A stretch of DNA of 64,000 nucleotides from Pagrus major (lineage: Eukaryota; Chordata; Actinopteri; Spariformes; Sparidae), in assembly GCF_040436345.1 (NCBI RefSeq), contig NC_133220.1, positions 9,741,664 through 9,805,663 of the forward strand. The letters are read 5' to 3'. The notes beneath the pieces are model-generated. The model was given only the letters and a program-made list of their open reading frames with translations. It searched no databases and was not told where the DNA came from. Shown here piece by piece: positions 1 through 13,749 of the stretch (position 1 is the stretch's first letter; each line of letters opens with the position of its first letter). A program made the position numbers and the translations under genes.

Positions 1-1164
1 CTCTGTTCAGCTCTGATAAACACTCCAGACAGCAGGCGGACAAAGTTTGTAGGTGGCTGGTGAACAAAGTGGAGAATTTAGCCACTAAAGAACCAGATAA
101 TTCCCTCAGGAGTTGGTGAAGGCCGAGCTAAAAGTTAAGTGAATAGTGGACTTAAAAACATAATATTGAGATTTGCTGGTTTCTGGTTGTAAACACACCA
201 CCAGAGAGAGAGAGAGAGAGAGCAGCAGTGGTTGAGCAAGTTAGAGAGTGAATGGAGAGAGTGAGCGGCGTTAGCAAAGACAAAGTAGTGAATCAGTGAA
301 ATAATGCAGGGCAGTTACATTCTAAAGCACAAATAAACTTGACCGCACCTCAAGACAGCTCTCCAGATTTATGCTGTTTGCTTCAAATCAACCTGATCGG
401 TACTTCCCGACTGTTATTGGCTGCCCAAAGGTTGAGGCCTAGAAACATCTCCAACACAACAAAATACTAAGAAAATAATAAACTACAGGCACAACGCAGG
501 GACTGCAGATACAGACACCACCTTGTGGGTCATTAGTGATGACTGAAAGGGATTACTTTTGTATGTTTGTCTATACATTGTTGTTTAGGAAAATCTTTCA
601 TAGTAAACGTTTAAAGGCTTATAAATTGACCTGAAATTAGTGATTTGTGATGTTTATTGTTGTTGAATGGTTTTGAAAAAGTGAAAAAATGCTGATCACA
701 ATCTCTTGAAGCCCAAGGTGGTGTTTTTAAATTGTTTGTATTGTCAGCCAACAGTTCACATCCATATTATTTAAATATTTTACTCACAATGGTATAAAAA
801 TGAGAAAAGCAGCAAAGCCTGTTTACCATTTTTTGCTTGATAAGCTTCAGTTATATCTGAGTTACATAACAGGCTTCTGCTAATGTTTATTCATTTGCAC
901 TGAATTCTAATTAACCAAATCCGTGATGATTAATTCAAGTCAACCTGCTCAGATGATTCTGAAACTTAACTTTTAATCAAATGGATTAAAATGTACACTA
1001 TAATCAATAATTCAAGTAGAATAACAAGCGGAAGCTGTAGTTGTGGATCTTCTGTGTGTTTGTTTGACTCATAATGTGCATATTTATATGATTTTCCATA
1101 GCTGACCAGCGATGCGCCTCGTATCCTTGGTTTCACAGTTTTTGCCCGTGTGTGTGTGTTTTAG
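1..1164 (+). other. plxna2: Last intron of the plexin-A gene (partial)
   Basis: This lies upstream of the terminal plexin exon and ends in a pyrimidine-rich acceptor (AG at 1163-1164). I found no second plexin exon in it. It contains a short GA tract at about 208-232. At about 660-890 there is a diverged copy of a dispersed fish repeat that also occurs, better preserved, at about 6715-6985. Both copies share the order 'atgctgatcacaa/atgctcatcaca', 'caacagt', 'agcagcaaa'. The intron assignment follows from the exon at 1165. Confidence 0.7.
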
Positions 1165-1260
1165 ATCATCGAGGCACTGGAGCAGGATGAACAGGCCCAG
1201 AAGCAGAAGTTGGCGTATAAAGTGGAGCAGATCATCTCAGCCATGTCTACAGAGAGCTGA
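1165..1260 (+). CDS. plxna2: Plexin-A family receptor, last coding exon (probably plexin A2)
   Basis: The exon begins after the acceptor TTTTAG and encodes 31 residues and a TGA stop. It starts [20 protein letters not shown] and finishes [11 protein letters not shown]. This is the pattern of the extreme C-terminus of plexin-A proteins, the end of the intracellular GAP domain that switches off Rap-type GTPases when semaphorin binds. The acidic run EALEQDEQA, the LAYKVEQ helix and the final SxES are the recognisable parts. The exon is in phase 0. The choice of A2 over other plexin-A members rests on position: PLXNA2 is the neighbour of CD34 in human, with the same orientation. The rest of the gene is off the left edge. 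The plexin call is firmer than the paralogue call. Confidence 0.8.
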   Translation: MIEALEQDEQAQKQKLAYKVEQIISAMSTES

Positions 1261-1311
1261 GACACACAGACACCTATATACATACACAAACATATATAGT
1301 ATGCACACACT

Positions 1312-1333
1312 ACACACACACACACACACACAC
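1312..1333. repeat. (CA)n microsatellite
   Basis: An uninterrupted CA dinucleotide run just after the plexin stop codon. More broken CA-rich sequence continues to about 1560. Confidence 0.9.
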
Positions 1334-1678
1334 TGAAACATACAACAACAGAGGAGTTATAAAACCCATCTGCAACACACTTTGGGACTGAGCAGTGCAC
1401 ATGAAGGAACACATTAGGTGCATGTATGCACACATACAATCAAACATTTACACTTATACACACTCACACACACAGACATTACAGACTCAATGGACCTACT
1501 GTATAAACAAACTGACACACACATGCATATATACACACATACAGTTGTACATACAAAAACCACTGAACACATCAAACAGCGGATCGTCCCAAAGCACGAC
1601 TTTTGAATCCAATGTCATCGTTTTTTTCAGAAGAAACTCCAACAGGCAAACATCCAACTTCTAAAAAGGCTCCTAGGG

Positions 1679-1707
1679 AGGGAGGGAGAGACAGAGAGAG
1701 AGAGAGA

Positions 1708-1751
<44 letters not shown>

Positions 1752-1754
1752 GAG
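1679..1754. repeat. (GA)n purine tract
   Basis: About 75 bases of almost pure GA/GGA repeat in the presumed plexin 3' UTR. An open reading frame across it encodes only Arg-Glu repeats and is not a gene. Confidence 0.9.
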
Positions 1755-3973
1755 GATTTGGGCCATCACAGTTGCTGAATTCACAGCCAATTCTTTTCCG
1801 CTGGGTAACGGCTGGTCTTTGTAGTGGGTACTTATACTAACTGTGTGTGTGTGGCCTGGCTGGAGCTCTGAAGAGAGAACGGCACTTAATAAAGAATGAC
1901 TCAACTTGAAAAGTCACTGGAGGAGCTCAACAAAGACAGGAGCCAATTTAATGGGACGGCACATGTGGTGAGACAGGCCTCGGCGTACTTTTTATACGTC
2001 AAAGATGAAGGACGCTTATTCGCACTACATATCACGGGCTTGGAGTGACATCGCCATTCGGAGCCATTCGGAGCAGAGATGTGTAACTTTGAATTGTTAA
2101 GCCTTTTCTTATTGCCTTTAAAAAGGCTTTAAAAAAAAAGAGAGAAAACTAAAGACTCTGGCATCGTTGCTTTTCATTCCCCCCTCACCTGAAGCTCCCT
2201 GTCATAAGTTAGTTTTCTTGTTTAGAAAATAAGATTTTCTGACTCTGCTGGGGATTGAACCGCATATACACAAAATTCATCACCGACAGAGTGAGGGTCC
2301 AACTCTTAAATAATAAAACGCTGAGAATCAAATGTGAAATATATGTAGAGATATTTCCAGACCCAATCCCTGGCTTTTGTGCCAAATTTAATGTCTCATG
2401 TTTCATTCATGTTAAATGCCCCCGTAGAAGCTATTAATAATACACGCCATTGTACGGAAAAGATCCCATTTGAGATAGGGAATTTTTGTACAGTGATGAT
2501 CTATGGACCACCAATTCAACCATTCAAAGATAAGTGGAGACCAAATTGAACTGTAGCAGAAAGCATGATTAATGATGCTATAAGTCTGATGGTGGATCAG
2601 ATTAGCCTAACCCCGGCCAACAGCGCCGCCCCTCCCCCTCCCCCTCCCCGCCTCATCAGTCATTGTTTACATTTAAGCGTGATACTTGAAATGCACCGAG
2701 TGTACCAGATATTAAGAACACCTGCTGCTCCTGTGAGCTAATCTGCTCGGATTAAGTTAGACGAAGGCTCTGATGCCTTATTGATTTTCCCCAATAAATC
2801 CACTTTGAACGTAACCTGGAAGTTAAACGTAGGAAACAAGCTGGAGAAGGATTTCTAACCCTGGGGACATTTGAGCTGCGGGGGTGCTGCAATAGGGTGA
2901 AGCTCAGTAAAAAGTGGATGTTCCTAATATTTTTGCGCACAGAGTGGATATGTGGTTAATGGTATGTGCTTGGATCAGCAGTTGGTCCTTGTAAAGTCCA
3001 TTCATTAAACATCATATTTGTTGCTTCACAGCGCTACCCTTCGCTTTACATCCTGACCGTCTCTATGCTTCGGACGTATGATTTTAATTTTGCGTTCAAA
3101 TGTACATTTTACCTGACTGCTTGTTGTCTTCTTGCTGCTGTATTTATAGAGTGCCATATCTAAACTTTAAAATGATTATCACGATGAAATATTCAGCCTG
3201 AGGCATCGCATTAATTCAGGGTTTTTAGTTTTGATTGTTTGTGTTTCACCCATTGCAGTGGTGAAAGATAAACTTCTTACTGTGCTTGAGGCTGTTTCAT
3301 TGCTCCACATTAATAGTCACCAAGACTGTCTATCAATGTCTCGCCCCGGTCGCCAGAGTAAAATATTGGTGTTTTTTACGGTTCTGCAAACCACAGATAA
3401 GTTCAAACGAGTCAGATTACATTCACATTTAATCTATATGAGCTCACTTTTAAGAGGTGAAGGGGATGATGGCGGCGTCACAGCTAGCCAAGACGCCTGC
3501 CAAGCAAGACACCACTGTTCGAGGTGGCACGTCGGCGGGACGTTTTCCAGCCGGGTTATGGCAACAAAAACAGATTTGTAGGACTAGACGTCGGGACAAT
3601 TTCCATGCATGTTTTGGTGACCGAGCCAAGAAAGCCTAAACATGATCTTTCCAACACCTACACAAAATAAAATTGAACCAAAAGAAACATAAAATTGCAA
3701 CATATCTTGGGTTTGCAGAAATGTACACGGCCAACATTTGTTCTGGCAACTGGGCTGCAGTGTCATTCCGAAACGCTGCTCTTCTTTTTTTTACCATTTC
3801 AGTATCAGTGGGGTTAATGTACTCCCCACAGGACCTTGACTCATGCTAATCTAGAAGAACGAGAGAAAATAAGATAAATAATAATTACATTTCCTGTTAA
3901 GTGTTGAAATATGACAGAGAACTGATCTGTTTCATGTGTGGTTTGATGATGATAATTTATAAATGTGTTGTGC

Positions 3974-4101
3974 AATAAACTGTCAGACATTTAAACTGTA
4001 ATGTTTTTTAAACTATATATTATTGTATAAATATTGTACATAAAAAACACTCCTATTTTGCAAGCGAAAAGATTCACTTTGTACTGTTGTTATACATTAA
4101 A
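3974..4101 (+). terminator. plxna2: Candidate poly(A) signals of plxna2
   Basis: AATAAA at 3974-3979 and ATTAAA at 4096-4101, with AT-rich sequence between. Either could end the plexin transcript. The AATAAA at 1888-1893 is an alternative for a short isoform. Confidence 0.4.
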
Positions 4102-5013
4102 TGCGCAGCTGATGAAAATGATTTTCGACTGGTTCCTTTCGTAGTGACGCTACACTGAAACGGCAAAGTGTTAAATCCTAAACTGAAGGCCTGGTCGATA
4201 AAAACCTTTTGTCCTCGAACCGCTTCATTCATATGGAAAGTACATTTCAATTTCAGACTGTGCAGCTATGACTTCAAATTCAGCATTATATAAAACCAAG
4301 TCATGATTCATGGAATTAACTGAGTTCTTTGACATCTACGTTTTGTATTTTTCAGACAAAATGTCTGCTGCTGTTAGACGTGAGGTCACTTTTAAGCTAA
4401 TCTGAATGCTGCCACACATAACTGGATAATCTATTCTTATTATGTTACTGGACCACTTGCATGCTAATTTGATAGTTAAACTATTATTGGGTTTTCATGG
4501 GGGGGCTCTAAATGCAAGACAATCATGTCAGAGATCAACCGAAATCCCCTGGGTACGTCAATCAATCAGCGTTTGTACTCAGAAATTAACATAATTGTTG
4601 GCCACATACACAAACGATGGTAACCCTCCACTGACATCTCTACGTATGGAAGATTAAATGCTTTTTATCAATGAGAAAATTCATTATCTGGCTTAAACAG
4701 AACAGTGACCCTGTATACTTACAGATAATGCAACACTCTAAGCTCTTAACATAAATGCATCATTGATCATTATTTTAGTTAAAGTTAAGGCACTTAAGGT
4801 ATTATTTTAATATATAAATGTGCAAAATGTAAAATTTTAATTTCAATCAATGGGACAGTATAGTGACACACACTTACTATAAAGAATAAGATGATTATTA
4901 AGTACAATTTACATTTGTCTGAAAGGGTTTATATGTCTTACATGAAGGATTGCTTAGCAGGGCTGCACAGGAAGAGGGCGTTGTGTTACCAGGACCAACA
5001 GCCAAAGCTGTTC

Positions 5014-5146
5014 TTAAAGGGTAGCGCCACCAATTTTACACATTAAAGAGTGTTAGATGTGGAAAAAACGGGATCAGTATGCAGCAGTACTCCACAGGAC
5101 CTGTAAACACACTTTGATGAGTAAAACCGGTGGAGTTGCCCTTTAA
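5014..5146. mobile_element. Short MITE-like element with terminal inverted repeats
   Basis: The ends are TTAAAGGGTAGCGCCACC at 5014-5031 and GGTGGAGTTGCCCTTTAA at 5129-5146. These are inverted repeats matching at 15 of 18 positions around a 97-base core. Length, ends and absence of coding capacity fit a miniature inverted-repeat DNA transposon. The family name is not known to me. Confidence 0.65.
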
Positions 5147-5837
5147 CCCGGAGTCGGCATAAGAAATACAGATGGAACGATCACTTCCAGCTTGTTTATC
5201 TTCCACGAAAAGAAAAAATAAATAAATATACAGATAGTGATAAAATAAAGAAAATGTGTTCAATGTGTGCTTCATCGTATGTCAGGAAGTAACAGGGTCT
5301 AAATTTTGTCCAGGATGTAAACTATTTATTGCAGTCATGTGTATATATGCAGCATATCGTACCATTTAAACCCACTTTTGTTTGACAAAGGAGCTTGTAA
5401 AGCAACAAAGAAATATCCTGGAGAAACTGACTAAATCCCTTTGAATTTGACATTAAAAAAAAGCCATGTGATGAAGAGCCTCTCATCAATGAAGAGTAGC
5501 TTGCTCTGCAGTCATACTGTGACAGTATTTGGTATGGCAAGTGAGCAGCATATAGGGGCTCCTGAGCACTTGCCATAAGGAGCCTGAATTCATTATTCAT
5601 GTTTAACCCTCGAGGCTCTGGGCGAGCGGAGGGGAGGAGGCGGAGGGGGGAGGAGAAGGAGGGTTGTATGAACATCCAGGCCTCCCAACCCGTACCTGTC
5701 AGATCCAGGTGGGGGTGTCATCAGCGCATTGAAGGGTCCTCTGTACACCTGCCAGGCTCTAACCCATCGTCTTTCCTCTCTTCTCTTGCTTGTCAGAGTG
5801 CCTGTACTCAGCAGCCAGCAATCCCTCCCTACTAACT

Positions 5838-5875
5838 ACACACACACACACACACACAACCACACACACGCACAC
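5838..5875. repeat. CA-rich microsatellite
   Basis: CA dinucleotide run with a few interruptions. Confidence 0.85.
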
Positions 5876-6714
5876 AGACACAAGCGCAGAGGAGGATCAT
5901 TAAGACTCCAACCTCCCGTACTGACAGCTGAGCGAGCCGCAGGATAGCTCCTTGATAGACTGGATGGTACCAGACAGGTTTATGGAGCTACTACAGCCAT
6001 TAGAAACCCATTATTCTTCAATCAATCCCTGACACTTGTCATAATATCTCATTCTGTTTTGCCCCATGATTGATGCAGCTACATTATATATCAGACGCAG
6101 AGTAAAACAACAGCACAATGCTTAATTTATGTGAAATCACTGGCTGTACAATGCAAGGTTTATACGGTGTAGATCCTCAGCTTCTGCCGCCGCCCCGAGC
6201 GTTTGATTCATGGGAAAAAGGACCTTACACACAGACTGCAGATCTTGAAAAATAATTCAAACTGTGGCTCAAACTGTGGAAGGAATGCTGAATGGGAAAA
6301 GGGCCTCGGACTTGCACGACGCACCTTGAATAAACCCAGCAGAGTTTGTCTTAATAGTCAATGGAAGAGGCTCTGCTTCAATGTCCTTAGCCTCAGCGTG
6401 GGAGCTGGGTTATCATATCATTAAATGCATGAAAGCAAGGGAACATTTCTTTATGCTTTTGCACATAGAAACAGCGGAGGACACAATAACAACAGCAGCA
6501 CTTGCAATACACTTGTATTTAAGTATTTAAATGTCGAAATTCACAGCTTTTCTTGATTTTTATGGCATTGCCAATAAAATATGTTAAGATTTTCAACTAT
6601 TTGTCCGACAAAATTATTAGTTTAAAGCTACTACAAGGAACTTTGATATTTTGTTGATTTTAGAGGCTCCTGTGGACAAAAACCACAAAATAAAATGTCA
6701 AAAATAAGGAAAAA

Positions 6715-6985
6715 ATTTCCTCCTGCTTCTTTTTAACTGGCTAACGTCCTAAAAAATGCTCATCACAGTTTCCAAGAGCCCAACGTGACATCTTCAAATC
6801 ACTTCTTTTGTCCCACCAACAGTCCAAAACCTAACTAACAACATTAACATAAGTGACAGAGACAAGCAGCAAATCCTTACATTTAAGAAGCTGGAACCAG
6901 CAAATGTTTGACATTTGGCAAATAATCTTCTCATGATCAACTAAATGATTAATAGACTAATCGTTAGAGCTCTACTCAGTGGATA
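6715..6985. repeat. Dispersed percomorph repeat
   Basis: Contains the string order 'ctcatcacagtttcc', 'gacatcttcaaatc', 'ccaacagtccaaaacc', 'gcagcaaatcctta', 'agctggaaccagcaaatg', then 'aatgattaatagactaatcg'. I recognise this as a very common interspersed repeat in perch-like fish genomes. A decayed relative lies at about 660-890. No coding potential is visible. Confidence 0.6.
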
Positions 6986-7826
6986 TATACACAAATATCT
7001 CACACATTTGTTTTTTCCCATCCATTATGTACACTAAAACATCAAACTCCCTTGAGCGCCACTGGACAGCAGCCTTAAGGTTACTGAGGTCTGCTAGCAT
7101 CAGTCTCCTGCTGCTTTAATTAAATGCATACTACATTATCAGAGTGCACACAATCAAGCAGGCGCTGATATGTTTGTTTCTTGCCAAGGACAAAAGACAG
7201 CTGTCCAAATCAAGTAAAAAATCCCTGATGACTGCATAGAAAAAAAAAATCCCAAATGACCACAGCCCAGCCTCTAGCGGTAACAACTTGCTTCAGGATT
7301 TATAGGATGAGCTAATCCATGACGGCATTTTATTTCCCCAATTTGCTGTAGCAATTTCTCTTTTGTCCACTACCAATGACATGGTCACTTACAGTCCGGT
7401 CATAACTGCCGTCATTACTCACTGCTAACACTAACAGCTGGATTCTTTAAATATGTGCAGGTGGAAATGGTTTCAGCTCCACAACATATACAGTAAGAGG
7501 CAATAAATTAAGGGGTTTAATGATGTAATGATGAAGCTTGATGTCCAGTAGGAGGATCTGGATGGCACACCAGTCTATTGGTGCCATCTTCTGGACAAAG
7601 TTGTTATCACAAGCAGGAGGAACAGGATGAGCATTCTTCATTCATTCACTGGTTACATGAGTTTGGATGAGGATTAGAGAGAAGGATCATGTGAGAGGCT
7701 GAGAAAATGTGATTTAGGAGGAGGGCAAAGGGTAAGCATGTGTCAGTGACAAAAAGTGTCTGTTCCAGCACTGCTGCCTGAGGGTAGGGTCTGAACATCT
7801 GCAGAGCCATGCGACGGTCCTGTAAA

Positions 7827-9291
7827 CAGTGGTGAAAGAAGTACTCAGACCTGATACTTAAAGTCGCTACAAGGAATTTTCATCTTTTTGTTGATTCTGG
7901 TGGGTCCAAAGACAAAGCTAAACAAAGTAAACTTTGTTTAGTGCTGTACTGTACAAGCAGACCACACAGCAGCTTCTTTCTTCAGGCTGTGAATCCATTA
8001 TTTATCCTCAGCACTCCATACAAATAGTTGAAATCTTATCATTTATCTGACCTGGTCTGAATCCTAACCCGTGACAGCCATTAAGAATAAGTATAACAAC
8101 TATTTAGAGACAGCAAATCTTCTCGCTGATGGTCTTGTTTGTTTGTGTACGTCATTTAGAGATATCAGCAGTAAATTAAAACTGTTTCATAACCAGTTAA
8201 AAACTCCATGCGGTACGTTTAGAAGTAAAACTCTTTGAGCTGGTCAAGGTGGAGCTAGTTTTAGTTTTATAAACAGAGAGGTAGTTTAATCCGGTCGTTC
8301 CCAACAGAGGGGTCAGGTCCCTCCAAAGGGTCACAAGATACATCTGGGGGGCCATGAGATGATTAATGGGAGAGGAAATAAGTTAAAAAAAAAGCTACGT
8401 TCTGCAAAACCTGCTATGTGAATGTACTTTTTTCTGGATGTTTCTCTAAAAAACTTTTTACAAGGAAAGAAACAACTTAATGTATTGGATTTAATGGCAA
8501 ATGTATAGGGTGGCACAAATGATCTAGGATTTGCCAAAGTCCTTTCACAAACTTCATTAAGTTCCCCCCATCAAGAGTTAAACTACGCATTTTTCTTCGA
8601 CAGCTGGGGGATATTGCTGTTACTTGTTCTAGTTACTAGTAAGATGAAATCACTTAAGAGCCCAAACATGTTTGCATTAAAGTGAACCACACTGAAATCA
8701 GACGCGTGTATAAGAACCCTTTTTTATTTTCTGGCTTCTTGTTGTTTTGCAGAGGACGTCAGTTGAGGAGGCGGTCCTCTAATGATTTTAATAATCCACA
8801 ATTGCCCACACACTGCTAAGAAATGCGGTTATATGCATCCCGGACCACCTCTAAATGTGGCCTGAGCGGATCTCGATGAGTCGTTAATGCATCTCGGGTG
8901 CATTTACACCTGTACTTCGCGCTGTTCACTTGTGATCGGATCACTCACGACGGATGTTGATACCAGGTGTAAGCGGGGTCTCATGGACATCTGAAACATG
9001 ATAAAATGCCCCAAAAAAGACCACTTTTAGGAGTCACCACTAATACAGAAGTTTAAACTTTAACAAAGTATTGTATTTCAAACAATATCATGTTTCTACG
9101 GAGATTCTCAATCTGCAAAGTAACTAGTAACTACAGCTGTCAAGGAAATGTAGTGCAGCAAAAACTACAATAGTTCCCTCTGGAATATAGTGAAGTAGAT
9201 GTATGAAGAAGCATACAATTGAAATACGTAAGTAAAGTACAAGTACCACAAACAATTGTACAATATTTGACTAAATGTATTTACACCACTG
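7827..9291. mobile_element. Composite hAT-like non-autonomous element with nested repeats
   Basis: It starts CAGTGGTGAAAGAAGTACTC (7827) and ends CACCACTG (9284-9291), exact 8-base inverted termini. The flanking octamers CCTGTAAA and CCTGCAGG match at 5 of 8, consistent with a decayed 8-bp hAT target duplication. Both end regions resemble the common fish repeat with 'agtactcagac' and 'aagtacaagtacc'. The interior carries at least one other repeat (about 8755-8985). No transposase frame is visible. Confidence 0.5.
8755..8985. repeat. Nested dispersed repeat inside the hAT-like element
   Basis: CpG-bearing sequence with 'ggtgcatttacacctg', 'tgtgatcggatcactca' and 'ataccaggtgtaagc'. I recognise this as a widespread fish repeat. 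It sits within the larger element, indicating later insertion. Confidence 0.45.
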
Positions 9292-12200
9292 CCTGCAGGT
9301 CATGCCACAGATATACTGTGAACCCTGAGACTGCAGGTAAGCCACACTGAAATGTCCTCGCACATTTTGTTTTGGGAAGAAGTGACTTCATCAATACAGC
9401 ACTTCCTTTCTTCTTACTTTTCTTTCTCTTCCCGCTCTCTCGATGGCAGAGACCTCGCTGCTCAGCCCACAGAGGTAACGGTCAACATTTGCTGCAGTTT
9501 GAAATCAAATCCCCTCCCACTCCTCCTCCTCCTCCTACTCCCAAACCTTCCCTCACTTTCCCTCCTTCTCTGCCTCTCTTCTCCTGCACTCATGAAATCA
9601 CTTCAACACAGGCTCCCTCCTTCGTAGCCAATCGGTGAGCTTTGTGGGATTTATGGCTCACATTTTCAAAGCTCCATAAAATGTGTATTACAGCGTGCAT
9701 GTGTTTCCGCGATTATTGCGTGTGTCCGAATTTGTTGATACAAATAAATTAAACAAAACTAAATTAAGAAAACAGAAAAATGTCCTCATTAATTTAGTGG
9801 GACATGTCAATTGCCTTTTTGTCTTTCCTTGTGACTTAAGTCAAAACAGAACCATGAATCTCTGAAGCTAAATTGTTAATTATGAACGGGTGGCAAAGAA
9901 ATTCTCTTCCCACAAAAGACTGTCACATTAGGAGAGTTGTTGTTTTACAACTTCCTGCTCAAAGCTCTGCCTGGGGCACACACAAATAATCCATTTTTGG
10001 TGAACTGTTGCATTCAGACAGAATAAATAGCGAACACTGCTGCCACCGCAAAACATTTAGAAGATTTACATTTTGAACAAAACCATCTTTCATATGCTGC
10101 TGAACTTACGTTTTGTCAGTAAAGCTCTGAGTTCTGAATGTGGAAACTAATAAAAAAAAAGTCTTCAGAGAATATAATTCATGACATTTTCTGCTAATAA
10201 GCTCTCTAGTTAGTGAGGGGAATCTGCCATTTAAAGTAGCCCAGTGAGCCGTCAGCCAAGCCTCAGTGATCCTAGGGCTGTCCAATTAGCAGCTTAAACT
10301 TACATTACTGCAAAGTAAGACTTCTTGGATCAAACACCACTGACCTTTTGCCTAAAATACACCCGAGAAGTGAAATACTTTTGTCTGGTTCAAGTCAGGC
10401 TGTTAGATTAACCTTCATCTGCATAGCTTGGCTAGTTTCACCCCAGAAAATAATTAGTAATCATCGCTCAAAGCTAATTGACATATTAAAAAATGTGCAT
10501 TTATCTTTATCTTTTCCATAACTGAATAAACAAGCTGTTCTCAGAGGAAAATAAGGTCCCCAGAACACTGTTTGAAGCTAGAAAGGTGGCAGGGTCCGCC
10601 AAATATAAACAAAGTAAAATTATAAACACAAACAGATGTTTGTATGTTGTGTTTGTGAACTTAACAGGTGACTACAGCAGCTGATTTAAGGTTAGGGCAC
10701 TTAAAAAAAGACAGGAGTAGCAGGCTCCTGCCTTAAGAGTTCATCATGAATCAACTGAATGGAAATGAAAATGGCAACTACAGTGTTGTTGTTTCACAAC
10801 ACAAACACTACATAAAGCAGAAAGTGATGAAAAGATGAAAGGCAACGTTCACTATGTGCGCCGCCATACTGCTGTGATGCCATCTCTGTTTATGTAGGTG
10901 AAGTCAGGTTTTGCGGATCTTTCCCAAGTTTTCCACTTGGAATTACGACTTGGATGACGTTTCCACTGCACATTTCCAAGTCATTTTTTCTGAGTGCAAA
11001 GCAATGCAGCATTAGATACGACTTAGCAACGAGATAAACTAGTCCACTCAGCTCATAGAGCCCTTTGACTCGACTATTAGCAAGAAAGCTAAGGTTATGC
11101 TAGTAAGTTTCAAAGTCAACAACACTGCGTGCGGTTGATAAGCAGTAAATATAATTTGAGGGTACGTTTAACAACAAGACTGGCGAGATAGCCATGTCAT
11201 TTTCCCCAAATCAGTATGAGGATTTTCAAAACAAGTGATAGTCCATGTGCACTCGTCGTCGCAGCCTGAAGAGGCGAGTTGTACAGCGGGCGGGATGTGA
11301 GATGATCGCTTGTGTTCTGAGGGATGGTTTACTTCTTACAGACTATACAGTGTTGTAAATGAGATATACAATTGTTTTTTATTTACCTCTAACGTCAAGG
11401 AGTCTGCAGCCAGCTGATGCCAACACCACTCAATGTAGATACAGCCTACAGTGCATTCATTTAGATTGAGAACAGACAGTTCCAGGTGTCCTTGTATGAA
11501 AAGTTCATTGACACCCTCCAGCTAATCAGAACAGAGTATTCACCTAGGCTATACAACAAACATTAAGCGTTGTTTTCTTGTTTTAGGGTTTCGATAAGAA
11601 ACAGCTGTGCATGTGCGAATGTATATGATTTTATTGTGCAAAAGGGAAGAAAAGAAAAGAACGAGAGGCTGCGTGCAAGTAACAAAAAAAAAGGCATGTT
11701 GACAAAATGTTTGGCAACAGCTTAGGATTTTTGCGGTCTGTAAAGTATAGGGGCAAATCTAAAGGGAACTCCTCGTGAGAACGCACACGCACAAAAGCAC
11801 AACGCTTCTCTTTTGATATCCAAACCGGTTGCCTATATTCTCCTGAGACGCTCCATCATACTTTTCACAAAGCATTTAACACACACGCTCCGAGGTGCGT
11901 ACACACAAGGCACGGAACTAAAAAGCGTTAAAACACACTCGCGAGCTAAACCAAAACACACACTGCTGTCAGAAGTAATCTACAGCACGAGCAGATATAT
12001 GATGATTGCAATGTACTGTTACTGAAGAAACAGTGCAGCCGCTAAAAGGGTAAAGGGGGCTATGTTTTTAAACGCCGTAAGCTGCAACAGATGTGCAGAA
12101 CAGTCAACATACTATAAACAAATAAAGCCATATGAAGCCGGGCCTATAGACTTTAAATCACAGGATGCCAGTGGTAGAAATGTTTTCCAGATTGTCTTTC

Positions 12201-13749
12201 TGTGTAGGACTGTAAGGAGGAATGCATTTACTTAACGCACGCACTGTCTGCGTCGGCTTCCTGCTCTGTGACCGTGACGAGCTTCTTCGTGACACTTAAG
12301 ACCAAACAATGTCACAAAGGAAGACGGGAGAGGAAGTTGGGTGTCTAATGATGGAGTTCTGACACAAAGATTTATTATACCTTCGAGTTACAATGACGCA
12401 ATCGCATTTCCTATATTTAAGTCACAGAAATTGCTACAAAACGAAGGTACAAAGCTTTGTGCAAGAGTGAAAAAAAGAAGGGTACGAGGAGAAATATACA
12501 AAGGATAGAGAAGAGGTTGCCAGGCTTTGTCCTGCTGCTCTTTGTTGGGAGTAAAAGGTCTATTCTGTGCAAGATGCTGTGATTCACGAGGACTCAAGTA
12601 GCAGAAATACTTAACTAGCTAACAGTCTAATGAATGTTTTACTGGGGTGACATGACTGCTGCTGTCCAGCTGTGGCTGCCGTAATGGGCACACTGCTGAT
12701 TTTTCTCTTGGGGTTTTCACCAAAGCTCATCTTGAGTCACAGCGAGGGGCCAATTGCCCACCTCAACGCCCCGCTGTTTGAGCTGAATGTTTGATAGGGG
12801 TCTGGGTAAGAAGGAAGGAGGGGTAACAGGGAGGAAATGGGGTGACGGGGGGGAAGGAAAGGATGGGGCCAAAAGTGGGACAGAGGGACTATGGGCACTG
12901 GGACTGGTATCAAATTACAAGACCGTTTCCCAAGCATGGTAAGATGTAGCGTTGGTCCAGTTTCTTGACTCGCTATTGCTGCTACTTTTTTGTTGTCTAG
13001 AAGGGTGGAGCTTTTTTTTTTTAACAAGTCATTTAGCATACCTTCACCAGTGGTTCCAGATGTGGGATTTTACAGAGAGCATGAAGAACTGCTAGCAAAA
13101 GTGCTAACAAAAGTAAAGCAAAGAATCCTCAATTTGCAGGGGGGGCTGGGTGCTTTTCAGGACTCTGAAGTGTGAAAGGCTTCAGCAGGATCCTGTGGTG
13201 TCTTCACTAGAAGGACGGCTGCTGTTGATTGATGGCCTTACTGAGTGGTGGGGGGCTTTGGGCCACTGAAATGGATTAATATCATTAGCATAACAGTGGA
13301 CAACACTTTTGTTTCGAGCATGATATTCTGCTCCGCGGTCTATCTCCGTAAGCCTATTAAGGACCAGAGTGTCACTGCCTATTGTCAGCCGTCACCTTTC
13401 ATTGTGGAGTGGATTACTGCTCCCGTCCAGACAGGGCTCACAGCTCAAGCAGACATTGTAACCCCGGTGGGATGAAGTAATGAGCAGTGATCACCAAAAT
13501 GTATTCTGCACATGCTGCAGCTTAATTATGGCGGATTCAAGCGCTGAAGCTGCATATTTTAAGTAAACATAAAAAAACTGATTGGTATTTAAAGAATGCT
13601 GGATTTTTTTTGGAAAAACACACAACATCCCAACAAGACCCCATTCTCCTCCTTCCCTCCATCTGCCTTGCTTCTTCTAGATGGGTGGGGGCACAGAGGA
13701 AGGGTTAAAGTAACCAGTGGAAGACGGGGTGTAGGGCTGGGCCTCTGTA

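Larger units (their letters stand above)
1261..4120 (+). other. plxna2: Probable 3' UTR of plexin A2
   Basis: No coding exon is visible downstream of the TGA. The stretch holds a CA microsatellite, a long GA tract, a possible early poly(A) signal AATAAA at 1888-1893, and later signals AATAAA at 3974-3979 and ATTAAA at 4096-4101. The AT-rich sequence around 4010-4110 is typical of the end of a long vertebrate 3' UTR. Which signal is used cannot be decided here. Confidence 0.5.
4121..13740. other. Intergenic region between plxna2 and cd34
   Basis: About 9.6 kb in which I see no exon with a convincing splice frame or protein resemblance. It contains several interspersed repeats (listed separately), a CA microsatellite at about 5838-5875, and otherwise AT-rich single-copy-looking sequence. 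Regulatory elements for cd34 or plxna2 may be present but cannot be identified by eye. Confidence 0.6.

Noticed and set aside
1603..1824. Arg/Glu-repeat open frame
   Set aside because: Translation of the (GA)n tract in the plexin 3' UTR. Not a gene.
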